Part shown: one piece after another, positions 43,906 to 53,409 of the stretch
Numbering within the stretch: position 1 is the stretch's first letter
How the letters are laid out: each line of letters starts with the position of its first letter
Source: Defluviitaleaceae bacterium
Lineage (GTDB): Bacteria; Bacillota; Clostridia; Lachnospirales; UBA5962
Assembly (NCBI GenBank): GCA_009779915.1
Contig: WRBA01000013.1
Span: 1-64,000, forward strand
DNA length: 64,000 nucleotides
Direction: 5' to 3'
The notes under the pieces: model-generated
Database searches by the model: none
What the model was told of the DNA's origin: nothing
What the model saw: the letters and a program-made list of their open reading frames with translations, nothing else
Position numbers and translations under genes: made by a program

Positions 43906-45633
43906 TTGAGTATCAATATTCTTCTATGTGCGATTAACGCAAAGTTCATTCACTCATCTTTGGCACTGCGGTCTCTTTATGCAAATGCTACGGAATACGC
44001 TTCTTATATTGATATGCTGGAATTTAGCATAAACAATTCATCGGATTTTATAATTAAAGAACTTTACTCTAAATCCCCACAAGTTCTGTGTTTTTCTTGT
44101 TATATTTGGAATATTGGACTTGTAAAAGAAATTGCTGGTATTATTAAAAAAATTTCTCCAGAAATTAAAATAGTTATGGGAGGTCCCGAGGTTAGCTTCC
44201 CGCCTTTTGAGATATTGGGGGAGTTTGCGGATATTATTGTCCTTGGAGAGGGAGAAGGCGTATTTAACGAGCTTTGCGAGTATTTTATAAAGGGTATGCC
44301 TGAAATTTCAAAGATAAAAGGGATTGCTTATTATTGGGAGAGAGGGATTACCGTCAATGAGCTAAGCCCTTTGCCTGATCTGAACTCTTTAGTATTTCCT
44401 TATAAAAATTTAGACGGCCTTACAAATAAAATCATCTATTATGAATCTTCCAGGGGTTGTCCATTTAGCTGTGCCTATTGTATTTCATCTATTACCAGAA
44501 GTGTACGTTTTTTGGATATAGATATAACCAAGGAGCATATAAATTTCTTTTTGAAAAATAAAGTTAAGCTAATAAAATTTGTTGACCGCACATTTAACTG
44601 TGATGCTGAGAGGGCTTTGGAAATATGGAAATATATAATAGCTAACGATAACAATCTTTCAAGTTTTCATTTTGAAATAGGGGCTGACTTGCTGATAGAG
44701 GAGCATATCGACCTTCTAAGAGAGGCGCGCCCGGGGCTTATACAATTTGAGATGGGGGTGCAATCAACAAATCCTAATACCCTTAAAGAGATTTGCCGAG
44801 CCTCTGATATGGAAAAACTCTATGAGAATGTGGCGAAAATAAAAGCCTTAGATAATATACACCTCCACCTTGATTTGATTGCAGGGCTTCCCTTTGAGAG
44901 TTTTAATTCTTTCAAAAAATCATTTAATGACTGCTTTGACCTGCGCCCCGATATGCTTCAATTAGGTTTTTTAAAGCTTTTAAAAGGCTCAGATTTGAGG
45001 CTAAGTGCTGATAAATATGGCATAAAATACAGGGATAGTGCCCCCTATGAAGTTCTTTTTACAAATCATATAAATTTTCATGAGCTTATTAAATTGAAAG
45101 ATGTGGAGCATATACTTGAAATTTATTATAACAGCGGTATTTTTATAGCTACATTAGAGTATGCCTTAAAAATATTTGATACTGCTTTTGATTTCTTCTA
45201 TAATTTTTCTGTTTTTTGGAATAAAGAAGGGTTCCACAAAATGCCCCATTCTAGACAAAAGCATTATGAAATTTTATTTCAATACTTTTCAGGATTAGAA
45301 AGGGCAGATATACCGTTTATCAAAGATTTGCTTAAATTTGATATGTTTATGAATGAAAATGTTAAAAATTTGCCTTATTGGCTTCCTAAAACGGATTATA
45401 CGCCTATTATAGGGCAAATCACCGGATTTTTTGCAAATGAAAATAACAGAGAAATGTATTTTTCTAAGTTATCAGAGTATTCTCCCAAGCAGCTTAGCCG
45501 CATATGCCATATTGAGAGGTTTAATTACAATATCTTAGATTGGATTAATTTTGGTAAGAAAGAGTTTTCTCCTAATTACTGCCTTTTTGTATATGAAAAA
45601 TTAAAAACGAAAGTTTATACTATAGATTTATAG
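43906..45633 (+). CDS. B12-binding-domain radical SAM protein (DUF4080 type)
   Basis: 575 residues from the TTG five bases after GAGGTG; the frame is open further upstream but into tRNA-Gly, so longer starts are rejected. The N-terminal part (about 1-135) is a Rossmann-like cobalamin-binding domain (VMGGPEVSFPPFEIL). The radical SAM core has CPFSCAYC (about 184-191) for the 4Fe-4S cluster. The C-terminal 250 residues match DUF4080 in layout. Reaction unknown; related proteins alkylate or rearrange unactivated carbons. Followed by nth after 11 bases. Confidence 0.87.
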   Translation: MSINILLCAINAKFIHSSLALRSLYANATEYASYIDMLEFSINNSSDFIIKELYSKSPQVLCFSCYIWNIGLVKEIAGIIKKISPEIKIVMGGPEVSFPPFEILGEFADIIVLGEGEGVFNELCEYFIKGMPEISKIKGIAYYWERGITVNELSPLPDLNSLVFPYKNLDGLTNKIIYYESSRGCPFSCAYCISSITRSVRFLDIDITKEHINFFLKNKVKLIKFVDRTFNCDAERALEIWKYIIANDNNLSSFHFEIGADLLIEEHIDLLREARPGLIQFEMGVQSTNPNTLKEICRASDMEKLYENVAKIKALDNIHLHLDLIAGLPFESFNSFKKSFNDCFDLRPDMLQLGFLKLLKGSDLRLSADKYGIKYRDSAPYEVLFTNHINFHELIKLKDVEHILEIYYNSGIFIATLEYALKIFDTAFDFFYNFSVFWNKEGFHKMPHSRQKHYEILFQYFSGLERADIPFIKDLLKFDMFMNENVKNLPYWLPKTDYTPIIGQITGFFANENNREMYFSKLSEYSPKQLSRICHIERFNYNILDWINFGKKEFSPNYCLFVYEKLKTKVYTIDL

Positions 45634-45644
45634 GGAGGTAAAAT

Positions 45645-46283
45645 ATGACCACAAAAGAGCGGGTAAAAGGCGTGTTAGAGCTATTAGACATACATTATCC
45701 ACAAAATGATAAATGTTATTTAGACTATGGAAAGCCTTATGAGCTGATGATTGCAACCATATTAAGTGCCCAATGTACTGACGATAGGGTTAATATAGTT
45801 ACGGCGTCTTTATTTAAAAAATATCCATCTCTTGAAGCTTTTGCCTTTGCTGATGTATCTGAAATGGAAAAGGACGTAAAAAGCACCGGATTTTACAGAA
45901 ATAAGGCGAAAAATATAATTGAAGCCAGCAGAGCGGTATTAGAAATACATAACAGTGAAATGCCTTCGGATATTGATATGCTTACTAAACTTGCCGGAGT
46001 AGGGAGAAAAACAGCAAATGTAATCCGCTCAAATATTTTCCGGATACCAAGTGTTGTAGTGGATACTCATGTTAAGCGAATATCCCATAAGCTTGGCTTT
46101 ACAAAAAACACTGATCCGGAAAAAATAGAGCAGGACTTAATGAAAATACTGCCAAAAGCCCATTGGATAAGGTATAATACCCAAATAATTGCTCATGGCA
46201 GGGCTATATGCAAAGCTCCAACAGCAAAGTGTGAACTGTGCTTTATGACAAGTTTTTGTAAGTTTTATGCAAAAAGCAATTGA
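45645..46283 (+). CDS. nth: Endonuclease III
   Basis: 212 residues, standard length. Base-excision-repair glycosylase/AP lyase for oxidised pyrimidines. The helix-hairpin-helix with catalytic Lys reads LAGVGRKTANVI (about 111-122), and the catalytic Asp is in VVDTHVKR. The C-terminal cluster ligands follow C-x6-C-x2-C-x5-C (CKAPTAKCELCFMTSFC). GGGAGGT lies before the ATG. Confidence 0.96.
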   Translation: MTTKERVKGVLELLDIHYPQNDKCYLDYGKPYELMIATILSAQCTDDRVNIVTASLFKKYPSLEAFAFADVSEMEKDVKSTGFYRNKAKNIIEASRAVLEIHNSEMPSDIDMLTKLAGVGRKTANVIRSNIFRIPSVVVDTHVKRISHKLGFTKNTDPEKIEQDLMKILPKAHWIRYNTQIIAHGRAICKAPTAKCELCFMTSFCKFYAKSN

Positions 46284-46341
46284 ATTGGAATGAGAATTTA
46301 TGGTATAGTTACCTCAATGGGTTGATTAAGATTTAATTTTA

Positions 46342-46444
46342 AAAGCCCGATAGCTGAATTTATACTTAAATTCAACTAAAATAGTAAAATTTTTGTTACT
46401 ATTTTGTTCGGATTTCAGTATATTGTATTTGGCTATCGGGCTTT
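46342..46444 (+). other. Structured leader upstream of rtcB
   Basis: A 13-bp perfect stem (46342-46354 with 46432-46444) encloses two perfect hairpins: TGAATTT/AAATTCA (46355-46374) and AAAATAGTAA/TTACTATTTT (46378-46405). This three-way shape ends 19 bases before the rtcB start. It is outside any gene and may be an RNA regulatory leader, a substrate of the RNA-repair protein, or a foldback mobile element. Confidence 0.55.
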
Positions 46445-46463
46445 GCTTATAGGAGTTGATTAT

Positions 46464-47696
46464 ATGTTTGTCATAACAAACGAAAATACAAAAGCCCCAA
46501 TAAAAGTATGGCTGGAAGATGAAAGTAAAATTGAAGGATCATGTTTAGAGCAGGCATACAACCTCTCACAATTACCTTTTTTGCATAAATGGGTGGCACT
46601 TATGCCGGACACTCATACAGGGATGGGGATGCCTATAGGCGGTGTTATAGCCGCCGATGGCGTAGTTATACCTAATGCCGTTGGAGTTGATATCGGCTGT
46701 GGTATGGGGTTTGTAGGGACGGATATTAAAATTGCTGATATAAAAGATATTGCAACAGGCAATGGTAGTTTTATTCAGTCTGTAGTGGGAGATATACTGC
46801 GAAATATCCCCCTTGGATTTAATCGGCATAAAAAACCACAGAGTTGTATGACTTTAGATACTGCAAAAAGCGAAATTGATAAATATGCGCGTAATCCTGA
46901 GCTAATCAGCGAAATTGAAACAGGGTATTTTCAAATAGGTACTTTAGGGGGTGGCAATCATTTTATCGAGCTGCAAGAAGATGATGAAGGCTGCTTAGGG
47001 ATTATGGTTCATTCCGGCAGCCGTCATTTTGGGAAGAAAGTGTGCGATTTATTCCACAGCAAAGCGCGGGAGATGAACCAAAAGATGCATTCCGGCGTAC
47101 CCGACCATTACCGTCTTGCCTTTTTACCGACAGATACACTTGAAGGAGCGCAGTATATAAACTGGATGAATTTGGCATTGGATTTTGCGGCAGAAAACAG
47201 GGAAAAAATGATGTTTGCCGTAAAAGAAATACTTGATAAGCATATGATAAAACTCACAGATATACAATATTCTTATATGGAGGAAATAAATGCTCATCAC
47301 AATTACGCCGCTCTTGAAAATCACTATGGGAAAAGTGTTTGGGTTCACCGCAAAGGTGCCATTAGAGCAAGGGCAGGGGAGCTTGGCATAATTCCGGGTG
47401 CTATGGGTTCCTACAGCTATATTGTGGAAGGGCTGGGTAATGATATGAGCTTTCACTCTTCCTCCCATGGTGCCGGAAGAGAGTATTCAAGGACAGGGGC
47501 GATGGAAACTTTCTCTACTGAGGAAGTTATGCTTGATTTAAAGGAGCGAGGGGTTATCCTTGGCAAGCATAATAAAAAGGATGTTGCGGAGGAAAGCCGC
47601 TTTGCCTATAAAGATATAAATGTAGTAATGGAAAATCAAAAAGACTTAGCAAAGCCTGTTAAACGCTTGAAAACGCTGGGGGTTGTTAAGGGGTAA
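46464..47696 (+). CDS. rtcB: RtcB-family RNA ligase/repair protein
   Basis: 410 residues from the ATG seven bases after AGGAG; an upstream extension runs into the structured leader and is rejected. RtcB joins 2',3'-cyclic phosphate or 3'-phosphate RNA ends to 5'-OH ends using GTP and Mn2+. Metal-ligand motifs are present: GVDIGCGMGF with the Cys, LGGGNHFIE, VHSGSRHFG, and SSSHGAGR with the His expected to carry GMP. The length matches the shorter RtcB group. Substrates are unknown in bacteria of this kind. Confidence 0.92.
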   Translation: MFVITNENTKAPIKVWLEDESKIEGSCLEQAYNLSQLPFLHKWVALMPDTHTGMGMPIGGVIAADGVVIPNAVGVDIGCGMGFVGTDIKIADIKDIATGNGSFIQSVVGDILRNIPLGFNRHKKPQSCMTLDTAKSEIDKYARNPELISEIETGYFQIGTLGGGNHFIELQEDDEGCLGIMVHSGSRHFGKKVCDLFHSKAREMNQKMHSGVPDHYRLAFLPTDTLEGAQYINWMNLALDFAAENREKMMFAVKEILDKHMIKLTDIQYSYMEEINAHHNYAALENHYGKSVWVHRKGAIRARAGELGIIPGAMGSYSYIVEGLGNDMSFHSSSHGAGREYSRTGAMETFSTEEVMLDLKERGVILGKHNKKDVAEESRFAYKDINVVMENQKDLAKPVKRLKTLGVVKG

Positions 47697-47736
47697 GAAA
47701 TAAAACAATACAACAATGTCCGAGGAGGCTGGAGTT

Positions 47737-49107
47737 GTGAAACGAATAATATTGCTGCTTATATTAATTGTGGTGGGACTTAGTGCCTGCTCAGCGGTAC
47801 CTCAGGGAGGGTACGGCGCAGGGGACGCTGCTGCTCAAATTGCGCCCTATGAGGCTGATGAATATGATGCGGAATATCCGGACGAAGAGTACGAAACCGG
47901 TGAGGAGTATGAGGAGGAAGTCCTCACAAGCTTCGAAGACGATGCATTAATCTTTATAGAATTTGTTGAGAGGGCGCATCCAATATTTGTAATTCCTGAA
48001 ATGCTTTCAGAGGATTATTACGATATACGTGAGGAGTTTATAAGAGCCGCACAGGAAGCGGAGAATCAAGGTGACTTTAATTTTGCCATACAACGGTTTA
48101 TAAGAGTGCTTAGGGATGGGCATATGACGCTTTTTGGATTTAGTATGCTTAGTGCTGATTTTATCGATACCCCACTTATCGGGCGGGATAATAGGCTGTT
48201 TTTACTTGATGAGGGCATAGCCGGTTCCGAGGTTGTGGAAATAGGCGGGATACCGACGCAAACAGTCCTTAATTTTATTGATGAATATTTTTATTACGAA
48301 AATGAAGCAACACGAAACCAAACCCATGCCATAATGTCAAGAGGTGTCCAGCTTTTACAAAGAGCCGGAGCGGAAATAGCGCAGGGCACCGTAGCTTTGA
48401 CCCTTTTTGACGGCAGCGAAACTTACGAAATCCACCCAATGGCTGTGGAGGCTAATGGATGGCATTTAAGGGGCGTACCTCAAGTGGATTATATTATTAA
48501 CTATGGTATGATTACCGATGATGTTTTCTTGATAGATTTGCGTGCATTTATAATTGATCCTGAAATCGCTCGTGCCGAGGACGCAATACGCCAAGCTATT
48601 GATGACGGAGTACGAAACTTTATTTTTGATGTTAGAAATAACGGCGGCGGTAATTCGGATGTAGGTATGCGGCTGCTTAGAGCAATGGGGGTTACTCCTC
48701 CCGGCTTTGGCTCTGTTACCAGAGTAAGAAGTGCCCTTAACCCTGACCAGCCTGATACGGCAAGCCGTATTCCGGGCAGCACTATAGCCACACGCAACCC
48801 TAATGAAGTTACTATTGCCGTACTTACAAATGTAAACACCTTTAGCTCCGCCAGATGGGTATCAACTTGGGTGCAGGATGGGGGATTAGGGGTAATTATT
48901 GGTGAGCCTGGCGCAAACTCGCCTACGGCATTCGGCAATATGACCACGCGTATTACTTTGCCTCATTCGGATATGCAAATGCCTTCATCGGCAAACTTAT
49001 GGCTCCGCCCGGATGCTGATGCTGACCAAAATACCGTTTGGCCGGATATTTATGTGCCTTCTCATGAGGCGATGGAAGCGGCTTTGGAGTTTTTTGTAAA
49101 CCGGTAA
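47737..49107 (+). CDS. Lipoprotein with S41-type (CtpA/tricorn) protease domain (1)
   Basis: 456 residues from the GTG eight bases after GAGGAGG. A lipoprotein signal reads LLILIVVGLSACS with the lipobox cysteine at about 19. An acidic Glu/Asp/Tyr-rich linker (about 35-70) leads to the peptidase part. The S41 signature FDVRNNGGGNSDVG (about 302-315) and the nucleophile region NVNTFSSARW are present. It probably works outside the membrane on peptides or wall proteins. A related gene follows after a short spacer, so the pair may be a tandem duplication. Confidence 0.82.
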   Translation: MKRIILLLILIVVGLSACSAVPQGGYGAGDAAAQIAPYEADEYDAEYPDEEYETGEEYEEEVLTSFEDDALIFIEFVERAHPIFVIPEMLSEDYYDIREEFIRAAQEAENQGDFNFAIQRFIRVLRDGHMTLFGFSMLSADFIDTPLIGRDNRLFLLDEGIAGSEVVEIGGIPTQTVLNFIDEYFYYENEATRNQTHAIMSRGVQLLQRAGAEIAQGTVALTLFDGSETYEIHPMAVEANGWHLRGVPQVDYIINYGMITDDVFLIDLRAFIIDPEIARAEDAIRQAIDDGVRNFIFDVRNNGGGNSDVGMRLLRAMGVTPPGFGSVTRVRSALNPDQPDTASRIPGSTIATRNPNEVTIAVLTNVNTFSSARWVSTWVQDGGLGVIIGEPGANSPTAFGNMTTRITLPHSDMQMPSSANLWLRPDADADQNTVWPDIYVPSHEAMEAALEFFVNR

Positions 49108-49115
49108 CCCTTGAC

Positions 49116-49175
49116 AGGGCTGGTTAGTGTCATATAAGAATACCGCTTATATGACACCTGCTCGCCCAAGCATCC
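49116..49175 (-). repeat. Foldback repeat B (same arms as element A, different tip)
   Basis: On the minus strand this reads a block starting GGATGCTTGGGCGAGCAG, then a perfect 12-bp hairpin (49146-49157 with 49127-49138), then TAACCAGCCCT. The two arm blocks match element A at 125-142 (17 of 18 bases) and 181-189 (9 of 9), but the hairpin between them is unrelated in sequence. It fills the gap between two S41-type genes. Confidence 0.65.
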
Positions 49176-49188
49176 TGGAGGTTTGATT

Positions 49189-50661
49189 ATGAATAAGATA
49201 CGATTTGTAATTTTTGCTGTTACGCTGGCACTGATTTTTACCGCTTGCGGTGCCGTTTATGAGGAAGAGTATGACGCAAGTGATGATATTACATATGATG
49301 AAATATATGGGAATGCAAAAGAGCCTGTGGAGGAAGTGTATCTAGCCCGGAAAGAGCTTTTCTTGGAAGATATCGACTATTTACTATATGCCCTTGAGAA
49401 CAACTTCGCTCTTTTTGATGTGGCGTACTGGGCTCATGGCATGGATATAAGGCAAAGTATCGACAATATACGAGCTGATGTATTTGCAAACCCTAATATG
49501 GATGTGGATGGGCTTTTTGCCGCTATCCATAGGGAAACCTCTACTTTTGGTCATATAGGTCATTTAAGAGTTGTTTTTCCCTTTGTTCATCTTGAGAATT
49601 ATAGGAATCCAAATCCTGGGGCGGCCATATTCAGAGAGGAAAATGTGCTGAGTTTTTACGAACCAAGGCATCCTATTGGGTCTGTTGATAGTCATATGAT
49701 GGCGGATATAATGATGGGTACTGGGGAGGTCATTTTCCAAAATCAATTGGAGCAATTTGCCTTGTTTGGGGAAAGGGAGTTGTCCGAAAAAATAGCCTAT
49801 GCCAAAGCTGCCGGTGATTATGATGAGGCAATGGCTTTGATGGTTCAAGCTTTTGATATTATAGGTGATATCCCAATTGTTTACACTAGGATTATTGAAG
49901 AGGGTTATATAGCCTATTTAACTATAAACTCCTTTGGGCGGGCACTTGACACAGAAGAGGGACGCGAAATAATATTTAGTTTTTATGAAGAAATTGAGGA
50001 ATTTGGGCATCTTATAATTGACCTTAGAAGAAATGAAGGAGGCCGTTGGGATTTTTTCCGTGAAAATATAATAAGACCAAATATTACGGAGAGGATTTCG
50101 CTATATGGCTTTGCATTTATACAAAGCGGGGAATATAATGAGGGACATTTGGAAGATTTTCGCAGAGGCCGTGGAATAGGTTTTTTCGGCATGGCTCCTG
50201 ACCCTTTAGATCAATTATGGTCTGTGGCTGAGATAATTGAAAATTACGACTTGCCGGATATAAATATGGCGGATATGGAGCGTATGGATTATGGTCGCCG
50301 TTTAATATTGGCCTTAACACCAATGCGTAGTGGGAGCGAGCAGCCGGAGCCTGCCTTTGGGGGTAAAATATGGCTTTTGACCGGTCCAATTACAGCTTCA
50401 GCCGGGGAGATTGCTACCAGGATTTCAATGGAGGCAGGCTTTGCTACTCATGTTGGGGAGCTTAGTGGAGGGAATTATGGCGGACCACGTACCTTTGTTG
50501 TGCTGCCCAATACCGGTATAATGATAATGTTTGACTCATTTTATATAACGGATAGTACCGGCAGACCATTTGAAGCAGGAACAATACCTCACCACTTTAA
50601 CAGGGAAGGGATGGACGCCCTGGAGACGACCCTTGCGCTGATTGCTGAAGGGGAGTATTAG
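49189..50661 (+). CDS. Lipoprotein with S41-type protease domain (2)
   Basis: 490 residues from the ATG eight bases after GGAGG. A lipobox is visible at FTAC (about 20-23). The S41 domain is shown by LIIDLRRNEGGRWDFF (about 281-296) and GPITASAGEIATRI (about 400-413), which contains the catalytic-serine region. Architecture is like the preceding protein but sequence similarity is low outside the motifs. Probably membrane anchored on the outer face. Substrate unknown. Confidence 0.82.
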   Translation: MNKIRFVIFAVTLALIFTACGAVYEEEYDASDDITYDEIYGNAKEPVEEVYLARKELFLEDIDYLLYALENNFALFDVAYWAHGMDIRQSIDNIRADVFANPNMDVDGLFAAIHRETSTFGHIGHLRVVFPFVHLENYRNPNPGAAIFREENVLSFYEPRHPIGSVDSHMMADIMMGTGEVIFQNQLEQFALFGERELSEKIAYAKAAGDYDEAMALMVQAFDIIGDIPIVYTRIIEEGYIAYLTINSFGRALDTEEGREIIFSFYEEIEEFGHLIIDLRRNEGGRWDFFRENIIRPNITERISLYGFAFIQSGEYNEGHLEDFRRGRGIGFFGMAPDPLDQLWSVAEIIENYDLPDINMADMERMDYGRRLILALTPMRSGSEQPEPAFGGKIWLLTGPITASAGEIATRISMEAGFATHVGELSGGNYGGPRTFVVLPNTGIMIMFDSFYITDSTGRPFEAGTIPHHFNREGMDALETTLALIAEGEY

Positions 50662-50672
50662 GAAATAAAAAC

Positions 50673-50700
50673 GCCCGGATATCAAAGGGGATATCCGGGC
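50673..50700 (-). terminator. Terminator of the minus-strand M20 gene
   Basis: GCCCGGATATC (50673-50683) and GATATCCGGGC (50690-50700) pair perfectly around AAAGGG. Read on the minus strand the stem is followed by GTTTTTATTT, a good U-tract. It lies between the convergent S41 and M20 genes and may stop both transcripts. Confidence 0.85.
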
Positions 50701-50718
50701 ATAAGTATTTCCACGGCA

Positions 50719-52029
50719 CTAAAGTTTACACCAGTCTTTTAAATACTCTTCCTTCGTAAGTGACGGCTTAAAATTCTTCTTAATTTCCAAAGCTTTTTCC
50801 GCATTGTTGTAAAGAAGGTCTATAGCAGTCATTGCAAGGATTTTAGCAGGGGCGATATAAGCCACTTCCTTATCATCTATTTCATAATTTTTGCTGTGAC
50901 CTACACCTTTAGCACCGTTGAAATAGGAGTGGAGAGAAGGCATAAGCTGGGAAATATCCCCTTGATCTGTTGAGCCGGTGCCGGCCGGTCTTTCATATTG
51001 GGAGTACTCTTCTCCAACTACTTCTTTCATATTTTCAAAAGCGATATCCATAAGCTCATGATTAGGAACAGGAGGCAAATAGCCCGGAAGGTCTTTGATT
51101 ACAACCTCAGCACCTATAGCGTCAGCACCGGCTTTAAGGGCACGGTCAACTTTCATACAAGCATCTTGAATGGCTTCCAAATTAGCCCCGCGGACATAAG
51201 TTTCAATCCTAACATCTTCAGGTATTACATTAACTAAGTCGCCGCCCTTTGTGATAATTGGATGTACTCTGATTTTATCAGCATCTTTAAAGGTTTCCCT
51301 CTGCATTGCTATGGCTTGAAGCCCTAATGTTGCGGCGTTTAGGGCGTTTACCCCAAGATGAGGCGCACCACCTGAATGGGCTGCCTTGCCTATGTAATTA
51401 ATAAGCTTGCCTGTAAAGCCGTTGCCGCCGCCGCCAACTACGGCTTTCGGATCCCCTTCATTTCTAACACCTGTATGCTGCATAATCATAATATCGATAT
51501 CATCCATTACACCAAGCTTTACAAACTCCTGTTTGCCTCCTAAAAGAGAGATTTTACCTTCCTCTTTCAATTGATTTCTATACTCAATTTCCACATACTC
51601 TTCGGCAGGTACAGCCATGAGGGAGATATCGCCGTCAAGCTCTTCCATAATACCTGTACCTGCAAGTGCGTAGCCAACCCCAACAAGGGAAGCAATCATC
51701 GCGTTATGACCGCAAGAGTGGGCGCCTCCGGTTAATGGGTCGGCACATCTATGTTCCGGTGCCACTACCGCGTCAAGCTCACCCATAACAGACACTTTTG
51801 CCAGAGACTGCTTGCCTTTTAAGGGGGCAATAACACCTGTAACAGCTACACCGTCTTGATACTTAAAACCCATTTCATTAAAAGCCTTTTTAACTTTTTC
51901 AGCAGTTTTAAACTCTTTATAGCCAAGTTCAGGCTCGGCAAAAATAGAGTCGCCTATTTCGATAATTTTGTCCCGGTTCTTGTCAATAGCTTCACATGCT
52001 TTTTTCTTTAACTCTTGTACACTTGACAT
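50719..52029 (-). CDS. M20-family metallopeptidase/amidohydrolase
   Basis: 436 residues. Metal-binding parts of M20 are visible: GGAHSCGHNAMI (about 100-111) with His and the general-base region near PAEEYVEIEY, and a C-terminal GTGSTDQGDISQLMPS. A lid domain lies between. The sequence fits the amidohydrolase branch that includes aminobenzoyl-glutamate hydrolases and aminoacylases, acting on N-acyl amino acids or small peptides. No signal peptide, so cytoplasmic. AGGAGG lies before the ATG. A fit with amino-acid fermentation is plausible. Confidence 0.87.
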   Translation of the reverse strand: MSSVQELKKKACEAIDKNRDKIIEIGDSIFAEPELGYKEFKTAEKVKKAFNEMGFKYQDGVAVTGVIAPLKGKQSLAKVSVMGELDAVVAPEHRCADPLTGGAHSCGHNAMIASLVGVGYALAGTGIMEELDGDISLMAVPAEEYVEIEYRNQLKEEGKISLLGGKQEFVKLGVMDDIDIMIMQHTGVRNEGDPKAVVGGGGNGFTGKLINYIGKAAHSGGAPHLGVNALNAATLGLQAIAMQRETFKDADKIRVHPIITKGGDLVNVIPEDVRIETYVRGANLEAIQDACMKVDRALKAGADAIGAEVVIKDLPGYLPPVPNHELMDIAFENMKEVVGEEYSQYERPAGTGSTDQGDISQLMPSLHSYFNGAKGVGHSKNYEIDDKEVAYIAPAKILAMTAIDLLYNNAEKALEIKKNFKPSLTKEEYLKDWCKL

Positions 52030-52153
52030 AAAAGCCTCCTCTTGTATTTAATAGCCCTTTTGAGGGTTTATCTATCTAAAATAAATAGTCATATTATACA
52101 TATGATACCTGAAAGTTGAGGCAATGGCAACCGTTAAAGATTTTGTGCAGCTC

Positions 52154-53395
52154 CTACTCAAACCTTAACGCCTCAATAGGATCCAATTTAGCAGCCTTCG
52201 ACGCCGGATAAACCCCAAATACAATGCCAATCAGAGCTGATATCATAACAACACCGGCTATTGTTGCAACAGAAATATAAGGATCAAGGGGCATACCTGT
52301 CATTATCGTTGCCCCGAGAGAAAACATCATACCGCCGCCAAAGCCAAACATTATGCCTATTGCACCGCCTATTGCAGTTAATATCACAGCTTCTATAAGA
52401 AACTGGAAAGTAATATTCCAATTGGTTGCGCCAAGGGATTTTCTAATCCCGATTTCTCGTGTCCGCTCCGTAACGGATACAAGCATAATATTCATAACTC
52501 CTATGCCTCCAACAAGAAGGCTTATAGCGGCAACCACACTCATAAACATTGTGAATATGCCTATTATACCATCAATTTCGGTCAATATATCCATCATTGA
52601 TTGAGCGGAGTATCTTCCTTCCGTACCTCGGTCGAATTCGATTATTCTTATTGCGTTTTCGGAAATTTGAGGTATCCTATCTATATCAGCCACTTGTATG
52701 GAGATATTGTTTACTGTTCTGGCACCACCGTTGTAGCGGGATTGTACAAGAGTAATGGGAACATAGAAATCCCTTGTATTAGAAAAAACAGCACTCATAG
52801 CAGTCATAGGGGTTGACTCAATAACACCTATTATCGTAAGGGTTAAGCCTCCCCCCCAGTCGCTAATATCTATAGTTTCACCTACTACATTTGCACGCCC
52901 AAAGATTAAAAGGGCATCATCCTCATTTATTACCGCAACTTGAGCATTAGCAAGCAAATCTTGCGGGACTAAAGGTCTTCCATATACAAATACGGAATTA
53001 TTCATCCGAAAATAAGCATCATCCCTGCCTGTAAGGCGTGCGTTGTTCATTTCTCCGTCAATACGCTCAATCCCCTCCCAAAAGTTGAAGGAAATACTTG
53101 CTGTAACATCCAGCAAGTCAGCATATTGCCTAAGAGTCTCCACATCGTCCAGGGTAAGTAAATCGTGGGTTTCTATTCTATGCTGCCCATCTCTTGTTGT
53201 AGTGCTTATGGTTACTACGTCAATGCCCATTGCTTCAAATTCCCTATTTATGCTGACTCGGTAGCCTTCGCCGACACTTACTATCATCATAACCGAGCCA
53301 ATGCCCACTATTATACCAAACATAGTAAGTACAGAGCGCATTTTAGAGCCCATAATACTTTGGAGAGAGGACAAAATACATTCAAATACATTCAT
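52154..53395 (-). CDS. ABC transporter permease, MacB type (1)
   Basis: 413 residues. N-terminal helix (about 17-39), a large extracytoplasmic MacB-PCD domain (about 45-280), and three C-terminal helices with the FtsX-type motif TERTREIGIRKSLGAT (about 312-327). It is one of two permeases encoded next to a matching ATPase and an adaptor. In this Gram-positive layout the complex exports drugs, peptides or lipids rather than working with an outer-membrane channel. It has a GAGGAGAAAAAAC site before the ATG. Confidence 0.9.
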   Translation of the reverse strand: MNVFECILSSLQSIMGSKMRSVLTMFGIIVGIGSVMMIVSVGEGYRVSINREFEAMGIDVVTISTTTRDGQHRIETHDLLTLDDVETLRQYADLLDVTASISFNFWEGIERIDGEMNNARLTGRDDAYFRMNNSVFVYGRPLVPQDLLANAQVAVINEDDALLIFGRANVVGETIDISDWGGGLTLTIIGVIESTPMTAMSAVFSNTRDFYVPITLVQSRYNGGARTVNNISIQVADIDRIPQISENAIRIIEFDRGTEGRYSAQSMMDILTEIDGIIGIFTMFMSVVAAISLLVGGIGVMNIMLVSVTERTREIGIRKSLGATNWNITFQFLIEAVILTAIGGAIGIMFGFGGGMMFSLGATIMTGMPLDPYISVATIAGVVMISALIGIVFGVYPASKAAKLDPIEALRFE

Positions 53396-53409
53396 TGTTT
53401 TTTCTCCTC

